The translations under genes were made by a program, and so were the position numbers. The notes below the pieces were generated by a model. That model was given only the letters and a program-made list of their open reading frames with translations. It ran no database searches and had not been told where the DNA came from. Shown one piece after another: positions 1 through 12,504 of a DNA stretch of 64,000 nt (within the stretch, counting starts at the first letter, position 1; every line of letters starts with the position of its first letter). Location: contig CM065296.1 of the NCBI GenBank assembly GCA_032871835.1, positions 58,732,186 through 58,796,185 of the forward strand, written 5' to 3'. The stretch is from Dipteronia dyeriana (lineage: Eukaryota; Streptophyta; Magnoliopsida; Sapindales; Sapindaceae).

Positions 1-223
1 TTATTAAATGTGAGTAGAATACCATCATAAGCATATTTTGAGGTATTGGATATTAAATCTTAACGTTAAGTTTTCAATAGTGTCTATTGAAACATGGCTT
101 CTGGACAAGTCAAAATATACAAGTTCAAAATAAGGTCACATGAGTAAATATGGTAACTTGGAGAGCTATAGGTGGTCTATGAGCTTTTGGCAACTACCGA
201 TATTCTTCAGGAGGATACACTAC
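1..223 (+). repeat. Copia A 5' LTR fragment (interrupted)
   Basis: This stretch matches 8851-9073 almost base for base, inside the long 3' LTR of copia A. It is therefore part of that element's 5' LTR, cut by the window edge on the left. Similarity stops at GAGGATACACTAC (211-223); seven unmatched bases follow before gypsy-1 begins at 231. No coding function. Confidence 0.75.
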
Positions 224-230
224 GGGTCTA

Positions 231-1190
231 TGAGCTCAGCAAGTTGATCACCATTCAACTAAGGTTGGAAAAGATCCAGATCCTTTAACTATTCATGGAG
301 AACCAATGTCAAGAGCTAAAGCTAAAAGGATGAAAGAAGCCTTAACTTATTTAATGGAAAGCATTTGGAAGGAGCAAGCTAGTCAAGATTTGGTCAAGGT
401 TCTAAGGATGCAAGAAGAGTATAAAATGGTCGACATGTTTCAAGCAAGTCCAAATCACGAAGACAAGAGTCCAGCCTTGTTAGAATGAAGTATTCTAACC
501 TAACTTGAAGAATAAAAGGCCATTCGGCCATGTTGGGTTTTATGGGCCTATTTTATGATTAGTTTGGGTTTTAAATATGTTGGGTTTTGTGGACTTATTT
601 TATGATTAGTTTGGGTTTTAATTGTGTTAGGTTTTTTTTTTGTTAAGTGTGAGTTCATGTGTTCTTTGTTTAGGAATAAGGAGTTACAAAGGATGAATCC
701 TTTATGGCCATTATTTATGGTCTAGATGTCATTTAGTGGGATGTTACACATTTAATGGGCAGTTACATTTGTTTTGTATTGTCATCGGCCATTGTTCTAT
801 ATAAACAAGTCTGATTTTCTATGTAATGGCAGAGATTTGAGTAATATAAACTTATTTAAGCACTTTGTGAGTGCTTTATTTTTAAGTTCTTGCATGAACT
901 TTGGAACTTATCAGACTTATTCAGCTTGTGGCATTCAACAACCTTAAAATCTTTGTTTTGCTTTTAAACTTATCAAACTTCATAGTTTGTGGCGTTTTGG
1001 GGAAATCAAAGTGTTGTTCTAATTAACTTTTGTCATCATTTCATTGATAAAGTGATTAGAATAGTTTCTCTTACTTCAATCTTGAACGGTCGGGTTTGTT
1101 TCAATTAGTTGGAGGGCATTAAATTACATTCCATATGTATCATAGCTATTTAGCTATTGGGGTGTATGGTTGCTAAGTTAATGATTTCCA
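231..1190 (+). repeat. Gypsy-1 5' LTR
   Basis: Direct repeat of 6525-7485, starting TGAGCTCAGC and ending TGATTTCCA. TATATAAA at 798-805 is a good TATA box. Positions 306-488 remain open and match the C-terminal part of the element's own polyprotein, because the coding region runs into the LTR. Scattered substitutions and small indels separate the two LTRs, so the insertion is not recent. Confidence 0.85.
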
Positions 1191-1197
1191 TCATTTT

Positions 1198-1217
1198 TGG
1201 TATCATAGCATGGCTCA
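1198..1217 (+). other. Gypsy-1 primer binding site (tRNA-Met type)
   Basis: TGGTATCATAGCATGGCTC lies eight bases after the 5' LTR. It resembles the usual plant retrotransposon primer site TGGTATCAGAGC, complementary to the 3' end of initiator tRNA-Met, with one substitution in the core. It would prime minus-strand DNA synthesis. Confidence 0.65.
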
Positions 1218-1823
1218 GGTTTGAGGTTTGCGTATCCATTAATTTGTTGATCTTTTAGTTTTTTTTTTCACTTTCTTTTCTTCTTCATCTTTTAGCACTG
1301 TATCTATAATTCATCTTAATTATTGTTTTTCTTGAGGTTATTGTCATTCTTCTTTGTTTTCCGCACAAATAATAGAATAAAAAACAAGAAAACCAAAAAA
1401 AAAGTATTACGGATTCAAGGAATTCGTGTAAAATTCCATAAATATATCTTTGTTCATATGATTCTTGTTTCATTTGGGAAGTATTTAAATATTTTGTTCT
1501 TAACCAAAACAAAAGAATTCTTGTTGGGATAGAAATTGATATTTTAGTTCACTACTTTAAGTGGCCTACCTTTTTTTTGTTTTTTTAGACCTACCGAATT
1601 TCACTCCATTGAATTTGCCATAATCTGAATTGTTTGTTTAAAAGGACCTTAGTTAATCTAAGAACCCAAAGAACAAAACAAGAGAGGTAAAAGGCAAGAG
1701 TGATGAGATTAGCATCAAGAAAAACCAAATATTTGTGTGAAACATGAGTGGTGTGAATCAATTCTTTGAAAGAAACACATGAGGGTGTGAGGATGTTCTA
1801 ACCTTTTTTTTCAAGTTTTAAAC

Positions 1824-3595
1824 ATGTATAACAAAGATAAAGAAGTGAGTTCTTACTCTAATGATCAAGTGATTCAAGCAATGCAGCAACAATTTGAACG
1901 TATGTTCAAATTGATGGGAGATGTAGGAGATCGTCTAGAATGACATGATGAAGCAATTACCAAATTGCAAAGAGAACCATGGCGTAAAAGACAACCAGCC
2001 TTTGTCTATGATGTATATAATGGTGGAGAAGACACGGATGATGGTTAAGCTACCATAATTGGTCTAGACGTTAATCCTATGAGACAAGCTAGGAGAGGAT
2101 GTTTTGATGGTGTGGACCGAAACATAGGCAACATCAAAATAAAGATTCCTCCTTTTCAAGGGAAGAACAATCTAGATGCCTATTTGGAATAGGAACGAAA
2201 AGCCGAGTTGATCTTTGAATGCCATAACTACTTTGAAGAGAAAAAGGTAAAACTAGCCGCTGTTGAATTTTGTGATTATGCTATTGTTTGGTGGGATCAA
2301 TTTTGTAAAGACAGAAGATTCCTCCTTTTCAAGGGAAGAACAATCCGGATGCCTATTTGGAATAGGAACGAAAAGTGGAGCTGATCTTTGAATGCCATAA
2401 CTACTTCGAAGAGAAAATGGTAAAACTAGCCGCTGTTGAATTTTGTGATTATGCTATTATTTGGTGGGATCAATTGTGTAAAGACAAGCATAGAAATGGT
2501 GAAATACCGGTAGAGACTTGGTTAGAGATTAAATAAATCATGAGGAGGAGATTTGTCCCTAGCCATTACTATAGGGATTTGCATCAACGGTTGCAAACTT
2601 TGACACAAGGTTCCATGAGTGTAGAAGAATATCACAAGGAAATGGAGATATCCATTATAATGGCTAATGTGGAGGAGGACCGTGAGGCCACCATGGCTCG
2701 GTTTTTGAGTGGGTTAAACAAGAACATTGATGATCTTGTGGATTTGCAACATTATGTGGAGATTGAGGGTATGGTGGGTGTGGCTATGAAGATTGAAAGG
2801 TAACTCAAAAGAAAAGGCACCAGGTATGATTCAATACCTTATTTGGGTTCTTCTTCTTCTTTGAAACTGAATTGGAGTAACAAGGGTGATAAAACCATTG
2901 TTAAGCCTAAAATTGATGAAACTAAAAGCAAAAATGAAATAGGTAGTAAGGGTAGATGTGAGAATCAACCTAATCAAACTAGGGGCATTAAGTGTTTTAA
3001 GTGCCTTGGATATAGTCATGTGGCACGTAAATGTCCTAATAAAAGGGATGAGGCAGTTGAATCAGAAAGTGAGAGAGAGGACGAAGATGACAGGCCACAT
3101 TTAGAAGATGCTAATGATGTAAAGTATGCTAGTGGAGAAAATTTGGTTGTACAACGCACACTTAGTTTGCAAAGTAAAAATAATGAACATGGTGAGCAAC
3201 GTGAAAATTTGTTTCATACTCATTGTTTGATTGCTAACAAGTTGTGTAATGTGATTGTTGATAGTGGAAGTTGTACAAATGTGGCAAGTACCTTGCTTGT
3301 GGAAAAACTGAAATTATCTACTATTAAACATCCAAAACCATACAAGTTACATTGGTTGAATGATAGTGGTGTTGTGAAGGTGAATCAGCAAGCGTTAGTT
3401 ACTTTTACAATTGGTAGATATAACGATGATGTTTGGTGTGATGTGGTACCTATGTATGCTGGTCACATGTTATTAAAGAGACCATGGCAATATGATCGAA
3501 GGGTAATGCATGATGGGTTTAAGAACCGTTATTCTTTGATCATGGAGGGACAGAAATACCAACTTGGACCTTTGCCACCAAAGACAATTTTTTAA
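1824..3595 (+). pseudogene. Gypsy-1 gag and aspartic protease, broken
   Basis: A possible start ATG lies at 1824, but stops appear soon (near 1940 and 2046). The capsid-like retrotransposon gag region continues in pieces to about 2800. A CCHC knuckle (C-X2-C-X4-H-X4-C, 2993-3034) marks the nucleocapsid part, and 3251-3280 encodes IVDSGSCTN, an aspartic protease active-site motif. The longest intact piece is 2843-3595 (250 codons), carrying knuckle and protease. In intact relatives gag packages the RNA and the protease cuts the polyprotein. A 173-bp tandem duplication (separate entry) and several stops disable this copy. The family assignment is firm; the start is uncertain. Confidence 0.8.
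2142..2487 (+). repeat. 173-bp tandem duplication inside gag
   Basis: 2142-2314 and 2315-2487 are head-to-tail copies, both starting AAGATTCCTCCTTTTCAAGG, with only scattered differences. 173 is not a multiple of three, so the duplication also shifts the gag frame. Confidence 0.85.
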
Positions 3596-3601
3596 GACCA
3601 A

Positions 3602-6600
3602 ATGCGCATAAAACAACTATATGAAGAGCTTGAATCTTCATTAGCTGAAACTTTGGGAAGGGAGCAAGAAAGAGAGAAAAAAAAAGGTGAGTTGAGTGGT
3701 AAAAATGAGAGCTATGGGAAACACAAGGGGAGAGCAAACAAGGAAGGCTTGAGTGAAAGAAAAATGAGTGTTTATGCAAAAATGTGTGATGTGAAGAACG
3801 CATTAACCATGAGGCAGACCTTACTTGTACTTATATACAAGAATGTTTTAATTGTTTCTAACGAAATTAACAAGAGTTTGCCTAGTGTTATTGTTGATCT
3901 TTTGTAGGAAAATAAGGATCTCTTTCCCGAAGATATTCCTAATGGTTTACCACTAATTAAAGGAATTGAACACCAAATTGATTTCATTCCAAGTGCAAGC
4001 ATACCAAATAAGCCAGCATATAGATGCAACCCTGAAGAGACCAAGGAATCTAAAAGCAAGTAAGTGAGCTTATGGAAAAGAGATATGTACGTGAAAGCAT
4101 GAGTCCATGTGCGGTTCCTATTTTGTTGGTGCCTAAAAAGGATGGTTCATGGAGAATGTGTGTTGACTGTCGAGCCATCAACAAAATCACGGTAAAGTAT
4201 AGACATCCTATCCCTAGGTTAGATGATATGTTGGATGAATTGCATGGTTCTTATGTGTTTTCAAAGATTGATTTGAAATCTGGATATCATCAAATAAGAA
4301 TGCATGAGGGTGATGAATGGAAAACCGCATTCAAAACTAAACACGGTCTATATGAATGGTTAGTAATGCCTTTTGGCCTAATTAATGCACCTAGTATTTT
4401 CATGAGATTGATGAACAATGTTTTGCGTGCTTACATTGGAAAGTTTGTAGTGGTTTATTTTGATGATATACTTATGTATAGCAAAAATTTAGACGAGCAT
4501 GTAACACATTTAAAGGTTGTTTTTTGTGTGCTTAGAAAAGAAAGTTATATGCTAATCTAAAGAAATGCATTTTTTGCACTAATGAACTTACTTTTCTTGG
4601 TTACGTTGTTAATGATAAAGGAATATATGTTGATCAAGAAAAAGTGAAAGTAATTAAAGAGTGGACGAAACCCACTTGTGTTAGTGATGTAAGGAGTTTC
4701 CATGGTCTTGCTAGCTTTTATAGGAGATTCATTAAGGATTTTTCTACCATTGATGCACCATTAACCGAATGCATAAAAAAATGTGGGATTTAGGTGGGGT
4801 AGAGAACAAGATGATAATTTTAACTTGCTTAAAGACAAACTTAGTTCAGCACATTTACTTGATTTGCCTAACTTTGCTAAAACTTTTGAGATTAAGTGTG
4901 ATGCAAGTGGAATAGGTATTGAAGGAGTCTTAATGCAAGAGGGCAGGCCCATTGCATTCTTTAGTGAGAAGCTAAGTGGAACAAGTCTTAACTACCCGAC
5001 GTATGATAAGGAGTTTTATGCCTTGGTAAGAGTGTTAGAGACATGGCAGCACTATCTTTGGTAAAAGGAATTCATTATACACACCGATCATGAGTCCTTG
5101 AAATATCTCAAAGGACAAGGAAAGCTAAGTCGTAGGCATGCGAAATGGGTGGAGTTTATTGAATCCTTTACATACATCATCAAGTATAAACAAGGTACAG
5201 AGAATGTCGTTGCCGATGCTCTTTCTAGAAGGTATGCTCTAATTTCTAAACTTGATGCAAAATTATTGGGTTTTGAGCACATTAAAGACTTATACAATTC
5301 TGACCTTGATTTTGCTAATGTTTATGGGGCATGTAAGAAAGGGGGTTTTGACAAGTTCTTTAGGCATGATGGTTTTATTTTCAAAGAAAACAAGTTGTGT
5401 CTTCCTCGAATTTCAATGAGAGAATTGCTTATGAGAGAGGCACATAGTGGGTTAATGGGACATTTTGGAGTTAAAAAACCTTTGGGTGTGTTAAGTGATC
5501 ATTTCTTTTGGCCACACATGAAAAGAGACGTTGAGAGAATATGTGGGAGATGCATTACTTGCAAAAGAGCTAAATCTAAAGTATTGCATCATGGGCTGTA
5601 TACTCCTCTTCCTATACCTAGTGAGCCTTGGGTTGATATATCCATGGACTTTGTCTTGATACCTAGGTCAAAAGGGGGAGAGATTCTATTTTTGTTGTTG
5701 TTGTTGACAGGTTTAGCAAGATGGCGCTTTTGTTGTTGTTGACAGGTTTAGCAAGATGGTGCTTTTCATTCCTTGCGGGGTTGTTCTTCAGAGAAATTGT
5801 GAGGTTACATGGAATTTCAAGGACAATTATGAGTAATAGAGATGTGAAGTTCCTTAGCCACTTTTGAAAAATGCTTTGGAGCAAGTTGGGTATAAAGCTG
5901 TTGTACTCAACCACTTATCATCTACAAACAGAAGGACAAATGGAGGTAGTAAACAGAACTTTATCAACGCTTTTGAGGGCTATAATTCAAAGGAATTTGA
6001 AGAATTGGGAGGAATGTTTGCCACATGTGGAGTTTGCTTATAACCGAAGTGTGCAAGCTACAATAAAATATTCACCATTTGAAGTTTGTGTACGGATTCA
6101 ATCCATTATCTCCTATGGATTTACTACATTTATCTTTGGAAAAAGCTAATTTGGATGGTAAGCAAAAAACTGATTTCATTAAAGCCTTTCATGAAAAGGT
6201 GCACACACAAATTGAAAAAAAAACTCTACAATATGAGAAGTAACACAACAATGGTTGAATGCAAGTAGTATTTGAACCTGGTGATTAGGTTTGGGTACAC
6301 TTGAGGAAGGAAATATTTCCTACCCAAAAGAAGTCTAAACTCATGCCAAGAGGGGATGGACCATTTCGAGTCCTTCAAAGATTCAATGACAATGCATACA
6401 AGCTGGAACAACCAAGTGAGTATGGCAATGTTAGTGCAACCTTCAATGTTTCTAATTTGTCTTTGTTTGATGTAGGAGATGAAGGTGTTGATTCGAGGAT
6501 GAACCCTTTCGAGGAAAGGGGGAATGATGAGGACCAGCAAGTTGATCACCATTCGGCTAAGGTTGGAAAAGATCCAGATACTTTAACTAATCATGGAGGA

Positions 6601-6780
6601 CCAATGTCAAGAGCTAAAGCTAAAAGAATGAAAGAAGCCTTAACTTGTTTAATGGAAAGCATTTGGAATGAGCAAGCTAGTCAAGATTTGGTCAAGGTTC
6701 TAAGGATGCAAGAAGAGAATAAAATGTCAACATGTTTCAAGCAAGTCCAAATCACGAAGACAAGAGTCCAGCCTTGTTAG
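3602..6780 (+). pseudogene. Gypsy-1 pol: RT, RNase H, integrase, broken
   Basis: RT spans about 3960-4780, with the [13 protein letters not shown] block and the catalytic YFDD box at 4456-4467. RNase H follows ([13 protein letters not shown] near 4900; DALSRR near 5215). The integrase HHCC zinc region lies at about 5430-5570. The core starts at WVDISMDF near 5630, but a short tandem duplication (about 5692-5763) and a small loss of sequence break it before the second Asp region (SNRDVKF near 5830). The C-terminal integrase part (6301-6780) continues across the polypurine tract into the 3' LTR. Further breaks lie near 3905, 4060, 4560, 5062 and 5870. This is a gypsy pol remnant with no function expected. 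Confidence 0.87.
6511..6524 (+). other. Gypsy-1 polypurine tract
   Basis: GAGGAAAGGGGGAA lies directly before the 3' LTR, where plus-strand DNA synthesis is primed. It is also coding: it reads in frame within the end of the polyprotein (FEERGNDED). Confidence 0.65.
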
Positions 6781-7485
6781 AATGAAGTATTCTAGCCTAT
6801 CTTGAAGAATAAAAGGCCATTCGGCCATGTTTGGTTTTGTGGGCCTATTTTATGATTAGTTTGGGTTTTAATTATATTGGGTTTTGTGGGCTTATTTTAT
6901 GATCAGTTTGGGTTTTAATTGTGTTGGTTTTTTTTTTGTTAAGTGTGAGTTCATGTGTTCTTTGATTAGGAATAAGGAGTTACAAAGGTTGAATCCTTTA
7001 TGGCCATTATTCATCGCCTAGATGTCATTTAGTAGGAGGTTACACATTTAATGGGTAGTTATATTTGTGTTGTATTGTCCTTGGCCTTTGTTCTATATAA
7101 ACAAGGCTGATTTTCTATGTAATGGTGGAGATTTGAGTAATATAGACTTATTTGAGCACTTTGTGAGTGTTTTGTTTTTAAGTTCTTGCATGAACTTTGG
7201 AACTTATCAAGCTTATTCAGCTTGTGGCGTTCGACAAACTTAAAATCTTTGTTTTACCTTTAAACTTATCAAACTTCATAGTTTGTGGTGTTTTAGTGAA
7301 ATCAATGTGTTGTTCTAATTAACTTTTATCATCATTCAATTAATAAAGTGATTAGAATAGTTTCTTTTACTTCAATCTTGAACAGTCGGGTTTGTTTCAA
7401 TTAGCTGAAGGGTATTAAATTGCATTCCATATGTATCATAGCTATTTAGCTATTAGGGTGTATGGTTGCTAAGTTAATGATTTCA
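6525..7485 (+). repeat. Gypsy-1 3' LTR
   Basis: Direct repeat of 231-1190, starting TGATGAGGACC after the purine tract and ending TGATTTCA. TATATAAA lies at 7094-7101. The first 250 bases carry the end of the polyprotein (stop near 6780). Confidence 0.85.
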
Positions 7486-8218
7486 GTTAGTATGTTACCT
7501 TTCAAACATTGAATCAAACTTTCTAAGGAACAAGTTTCTAAGAATAAGCATGAAGTGCAATTCGTGAATAGGGTTCTATATGCCTCAGGACTTGGAAGTC
7601 TCATGTATGCAATGCTCTACTCTAGACCAGATATTTATTTAATCGAAACATGGTCCTGATCATTGGACGGCAGTCAAACATATTTTCAAGTATCTCAATA
7701 GAACGAGAGATTATATGCTTGTATACTCTGGAGGGGATTTAATTATCGTTGGGTATACAAATTCTGATTTTCTGTCAGATTCTAACACCAGAAGATCAAC
7801 ATCAGGATCTGTGTTTACTGTTGGAAGAGAGGCAGTTATCAAGCAATCTTGTATTATTGATTCCACCATGGAAGCCGAGTATGTTGCCGCATGCGAGGCT
7901 TCTAAAGAGGCTGTCTGGCTCCGCCAATTCTTGATTGACTTGAAAGTGGTTTCTGATGCGAATAAGCAGATCATTATCTATTGTGACAATAGTGGAGCAG
8001 TGGCTAATTCGAGAGAAACAAGAAGTCATAAGAGAGGTAAACACATTCAAAGAAAGTACCACATTTTGAAGGAAATTATGCATATAGGTGATGTGACGAT
8101 TACCAATATCGCGTCAGCAGATAATCTAGCAGATCCCTTTACAAAGACTCTTCCACAAAAGATTTTTGATGGGCATCTAGAGAACATGGGGATAAGAGAT
8201 ATGACACATTTGCTATAG
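7486..8218 (+). pseudogene. Copia A: end of RT plus RNase H
   Basis: Reading from gypsy-1 outward, the sequence enters copia pol near the end of reverse transcriptase (SLMYAMLYSRPDI at about 7590-7630). It continues as an open RNase H frame at 7715-8218 (167 codons), with GYTNSDF, STSGSVF, STMEAEYVA, YCDNSGA and the tail LADPFTKTLP. It resembles the RNase H of copia C at 40.5-41.0 kb. Gag, protease, integrase and most of RT are missing. The sequence leads into a polypurine-like CTAGTGGAGATTG and then the 3' LTR. Confidence 0.85.
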
Positions 8219-8231
8219 AGCTAGTGGAGAT

Positions 8232-10404
8232 TGTTGGGATTATGGTTGATAGCAAGAGTATTATATTGTATTTGACAATCTTTTCATATTAATAAAGTGA
8301 TTTCTAGTTTTACAAATCTTATAGCATTTATAGTATAATTATTATAATTGTCAAAAGTAAATAATCATAAGGTCAAAAGACTATGAGAAAAGAAGAATTG
8401 TTCATACATCTAGATATGTATGAGGTAGACACAATTCTGTAGTTAGTCTTGAATAATATTCACAACCTAAGATAAAGGAGGCGCATTTATCTTGTCAAAG
8501 TTGTAGATTCTTCTGCTAGCATTTGAATGGGATCAAATGTGTTATGATGAGTCTAAAATCATCAAAGTGTGGTGTATTTGGACAAAAGAATCTAGTGCAT
8601 TAGGCGTATTGAATAGGATCACAGTGAATTAATTTATCCACAACCGTCAGTGGATAAAGTTTTCACTTGAGGACAATCGGAGAATCTATCTCAATCCTGA
8701 GATAAATGATGGACGTATGGTTGCAAATGTTATCATTTGAGCTGTCAATGAGTACGATTATATAGGATAGTTTATCCTCGATAGTTTGGTGGTATTCATT
8801 TGTTAATCGATAAAGGACTTCATTTATAGATATGGACATCGTGGCTTGTTTTGTTCAATGTGAGTAGAATACCATCATATGGATATTTTGAGGTATTGGA
8901 TGTTAAATTTTAACGTTAAGTTTTCAATAGTGTCTATTGAAACATGGCTTCTGGACAAATCAAAATATACAAGTTCAAAATGTGGTCACATGAGTAAATA
9001 TGGTAACTTGGAGAGCTATAAGTGTTCTATGAGCTCTTGGCAATTACCGGTATGCTTCACGAGGATACACTACCTCCATAAAGATTGACTAAGGTATGAC
9101 TGAGAAATATTAACTTATTCTATCTTTATTAAAGAGTTCAATTTTATTTCTTTATTGAAATGAACTAAAATTTATAGATTGGACATAAGTGAATCATTTG
9201 TTGATTGTGATTAGGTATGTCCATTGAAGCTTAAATTTATATAGCCCACCAAGATCCTCAATTCACATGAACTTGCATTGATCACTTGATATATTCTACC
9301 GGACTAATTTATGGGTCCATTTAGAATTGTATGAAGGCATGTGGACTTGTTTCTTTTTGTAAGAATGGGTCTAGTTCACATGTGGAATTTTTATAAAAGT
9401 CCAATGGATTTAATAAAATAGGAAAAACAATATTTGGCCCATGTATAGGTGTTGGGCGACAAGGCTATATAAAATAGCTTATTATATTGTTTTTTTATTT
9501 TATTATTTAATTAAATGGAAATTACTTAATTTGGTAATTAATTAATTATTTAATTAAAAGTCAAAATCTTTTTCCTAATAAGAGAAGGTCTCCTAATATT
9601 ATACTATTGTTGGTAGTATAATTAATATTAAAAACTAGATTTGATAAGTAGATAAATAAAAGGATTGTTTATCTAGTGAAATTAAGAAGTCTTTAATATG
9701 GTCACAAATACACTAATGAGTTGGATTAGGAGTCTTGGTGTAGGAAAGAATTCTTTTTTGGAAAATGATTCTTTGACACTAAGTAAATCCACCTAAGAAT
9801 AGGATTCTTGCCTACCAAGTAAATCCTCTTTAGAAGAGGATTTGTGAACCTATAAATATAGGTTGTAAATTTCGGCCAAGGCATAGGTGGAGACTTGAAA
9901 GATGTTTTTTTTATTTTGCTTTTATAGTTAAAAAAAACTTCATTCAACTATAGTGTGTAGAATTCGGCCATGGAGAAGAGAAAAGGGGAGCGTTCTTGTT
10001 TTCGTTATTACACTAGTATCATTTACATCAAAAGGGTTTTGTGTACAAAATCGAATCGGGTTCACATGAGTTTCAATCAAGTAGATTGATAATTCACAAG
10101 TGACCAGACATTCTTGTAATTTCTCTTGGAGGATTATTGTGACAAACAAAGAAGAAGATTTTGTTTGTTTCCGTCCTCTGGTATACAATTTAAAGAAAAG
10201 GGAGTCCACACTCCTAGGTGATTCACTTTCGTGATTGGATTAGAAGATCTTACGGGTTCAATTTGGCGCTAATTCAATCATCACGAGAAAAAGGTACGAC
10301 ACTTTTAATATATATCAATTAATCTAGGGTTAAGGTTCTTTCTATTAAAGGGTAAAAAATTAAATATACTAAACCCTAATTTTACGCTTCCGTTGTGCCC
10401 TACA
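8232..10404 (+). repeat. Copia A 3' LTR, about 2.17 kb
   Basis: It starts TGTTGGGATTATGG right after the purine-rich stretch that follows the RNase H stop. It contains TATATAAAA at 9465-9473 and TATAAATATA at 9851-9860. The right end is set by a terminal motif like that of copia C (AAACCCTAATTTTACGC..., ending CCCTACA at 10404). The length is close to the 2.1-kb LTRs of copia C. Positions 8851-9073 match 1-223. No protein-coding gene is visible here. Confidence 0.7.
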
Positions 10405-10913
10405 ATCACGACCCAAACACGTAGAAAGAAGAGTCCAACTTGAACAAGGTTTCTAGAAGCCCACTCTGAGAAGGAAATAAGCTTCCTCATAAACACAAAA
10501 GTGTGGATTAAACAAGGGATTCAATACGACCAGGACACGATCAACGTGAAATAAGGAAAAGGGACAACGTAACTCCGATAAGTTAGAATTTCATTGAATC
10601 ATAGGAACTTTACTTACGTGTACATCAAGAATTAAGGTTCCATGCAAGTATAAATAGACCCAGAAAAAACACCCAAAAGGGGTGAACGCAAGTTTTAGCA
10701 AAAAAGCAAGAGTGATAAAGTGTGTAGTCTTTTATTCTTCATATAGTGGATTTTTGTTGCTGCAATTAGCAATCGTAGACGTTTTCCTGTATTGGGGTTT
10801 TACCACATAAAACTCTGTGTCTTGTTTATTTTCTCATTTTATTTTGTTTATGCTTTACTGTCGCTTTGCTCTAATTGTGTGATGGTGGATTGATCTAAAA
10901 ATCACCGTCAACA
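10405..10913 (+). repeat. Tat-type gypsy LTR fragment
   Basis: This piece resembles 24.8-25.0 kb (AACTTGAACAAG and nearby blocks) and is laid out like the Tat LTRs at 26092 and 49305: TATAAATAGACC near 10652, a GTGGATTTT segment, GGTTTTACCACATAAAACT, and an end in CGTCAACA at 10913. Its 5' part is missing because copia A lies on that side. Copia A probably inserted into this LTR. Confidence 0.65.
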
Positions 10914-10924
10914 AATATTACCTA

Positions 10925-12047
10925 TGTGGATCGAGAGGCAACCCAAGAAGGGAGGGGGGGGGGGGGGTGAATTGGGTTTCTAATCAAAAACCTAACCAAA
11001 AAAATGCAATGCTAATATGGATGCAAATATCAAGCAATAATAAAATTAAATTAGCAAGCTAATAGAAGAGATAAGAGATTAGAGAATCAATACCGAATTT
11101 ACCATGGTTCGACCAACACTTGCCTACTTCCACCCTTCTAAGCTTCTTCAAGCTTGGATTCCACTATCAAAGGTTCTTAAGAACCAAACTTCTTTACAAT
11201 ACAAGAATGGTGACCCACTCACCACTTATTACCAAGTGACTCTCTCACTAGGCCAGCACTTGGTGTTTCCTCAACACTCAATTTACAAGGAAAATAATTG
11301 AAATTACACAAGGCAAACTCCTCAAGAGTAGGTATAAAATTTAAATGCTATAGGCTATGCTCAAGAGATTCAAAGGTTTCGGTTTTAAAACCAAGAGAAT
11401 AACAAAATCAATGAATAATCAATACGGGACTTTAAAGCACTTCAATAATCGTTGTTCAAAACTATTAAGAATGAATAGGGCTTGCTTTTATAGAGAAGAT
11501 ATGAGAACAGCCGTTTAGACACAAAACAATTGTGTCAGTCAACTGTTCGGAGCAAGGGCAAAACATGAGGGGAAGATGAGAGGAAGATGAAAAACTAGCC
11601 GTTACAACCATTTTGAAGCTCAACGGAACATGAGGTTCATGGTCTGCCAAAGAGCATGCATGTTCCGGTATAAAAAGGAATATGAGCGGATAATGTACTA
11701 TATTGTCCTCACATAGTCCGCTACTTACGAAATTTGGAATCTAAGGTTGCTTTCAAGGTCCTTTTTCACAAAACTAATATCTAAGATATTATGACCTATA
11801 TGAGAAGACCATAGGGCTAATTTGATTTGTTAAACATCTTGAGCAATCCTTTGCACTAAACTTTAAATCAAATACATAAATCACATAAAACTAAATAATC
11901 CTAGCTCTTCAATAAGATTCCATGACGATGAAACTATCTTCCGTGATTGTTTTTGGAGCTTTGACAAATCATGTTATCTCACATAAAGAAACCCGTTAGC
12001 ACAAAATCAATTGTTTGTTATCATCAAAATTAACCTTGGGGCTAACA
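10925..12047 (-). repeat. Copia B 3' LTR
   Basis: Direct repeat of 19156-20290. It carries a run of 14 Gs (10954-10967) where the other LTR has a short, interrupted G-rich run. The purine tract (AAAAAATGGGAGAT on the minus strand) adjoins it at 12049-12062. Confidence 0.88.
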
Positions 12048-12504
12048 ATCTCCCATTTTTTGATGATGACAAACCTTTGATTGCAAGATAAATAAAAAGA
12101 TAGCAAAGTTTCTTCAAATATAAGCTCCCCCTCACATCATCCATACAAGAGTTTTGAAAAATATAAAACTTCATCATTCCCCCTCAAATAATGCATATAA
12201 TATTTTAACACTGTAATTCATAGTCATGCATGAGTCTTATTTAATAACTCCAACAATCATGACTTATAGGGAAGATTACAAGAACATAAAAAATTAGGCC
12301 AACATCTAAACAAATATATTCAGCGGTAGTATTCATAGCAAACTATAAAATAAAAGGTCATGCATAGAAGAAGGAAATCATCATAGTAAAGCAAAATCCA
12401 TGTAGACACTAACAAAAACCAAAATAACATAGCATAACATTGTCATTGCAATTAACCACATTAATTTTCTCCCCCTTTTGGCAACATAAAAAAAACATTA
12501 GGAT

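Larger units (their letters stand above)
231..7485 (+). mobile_element. Gypsy-1: decayed Ty3/gypsy LTR retrotransposon
   Basis: Two direct repeats of about 960 bp (231-1190 and 6525-7485) enclose, in order, a primer-binding-site-like sequence, gag with a CCHC knuckle, aspartic protease, reverse transcriptase, RNase H and integrase. RT before integrase identifies Ty3/gypsy. Every protein is broken by stops or frameshifts, so the element cannot act on its own. The bases next to the two LTRs (GTCTA on the left, GTTAG on the right) are not a matching 5-bp duplication. The flanks come from two different parts of copia A, which suggests rearrangement after insertion. Confidence 0.88.
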
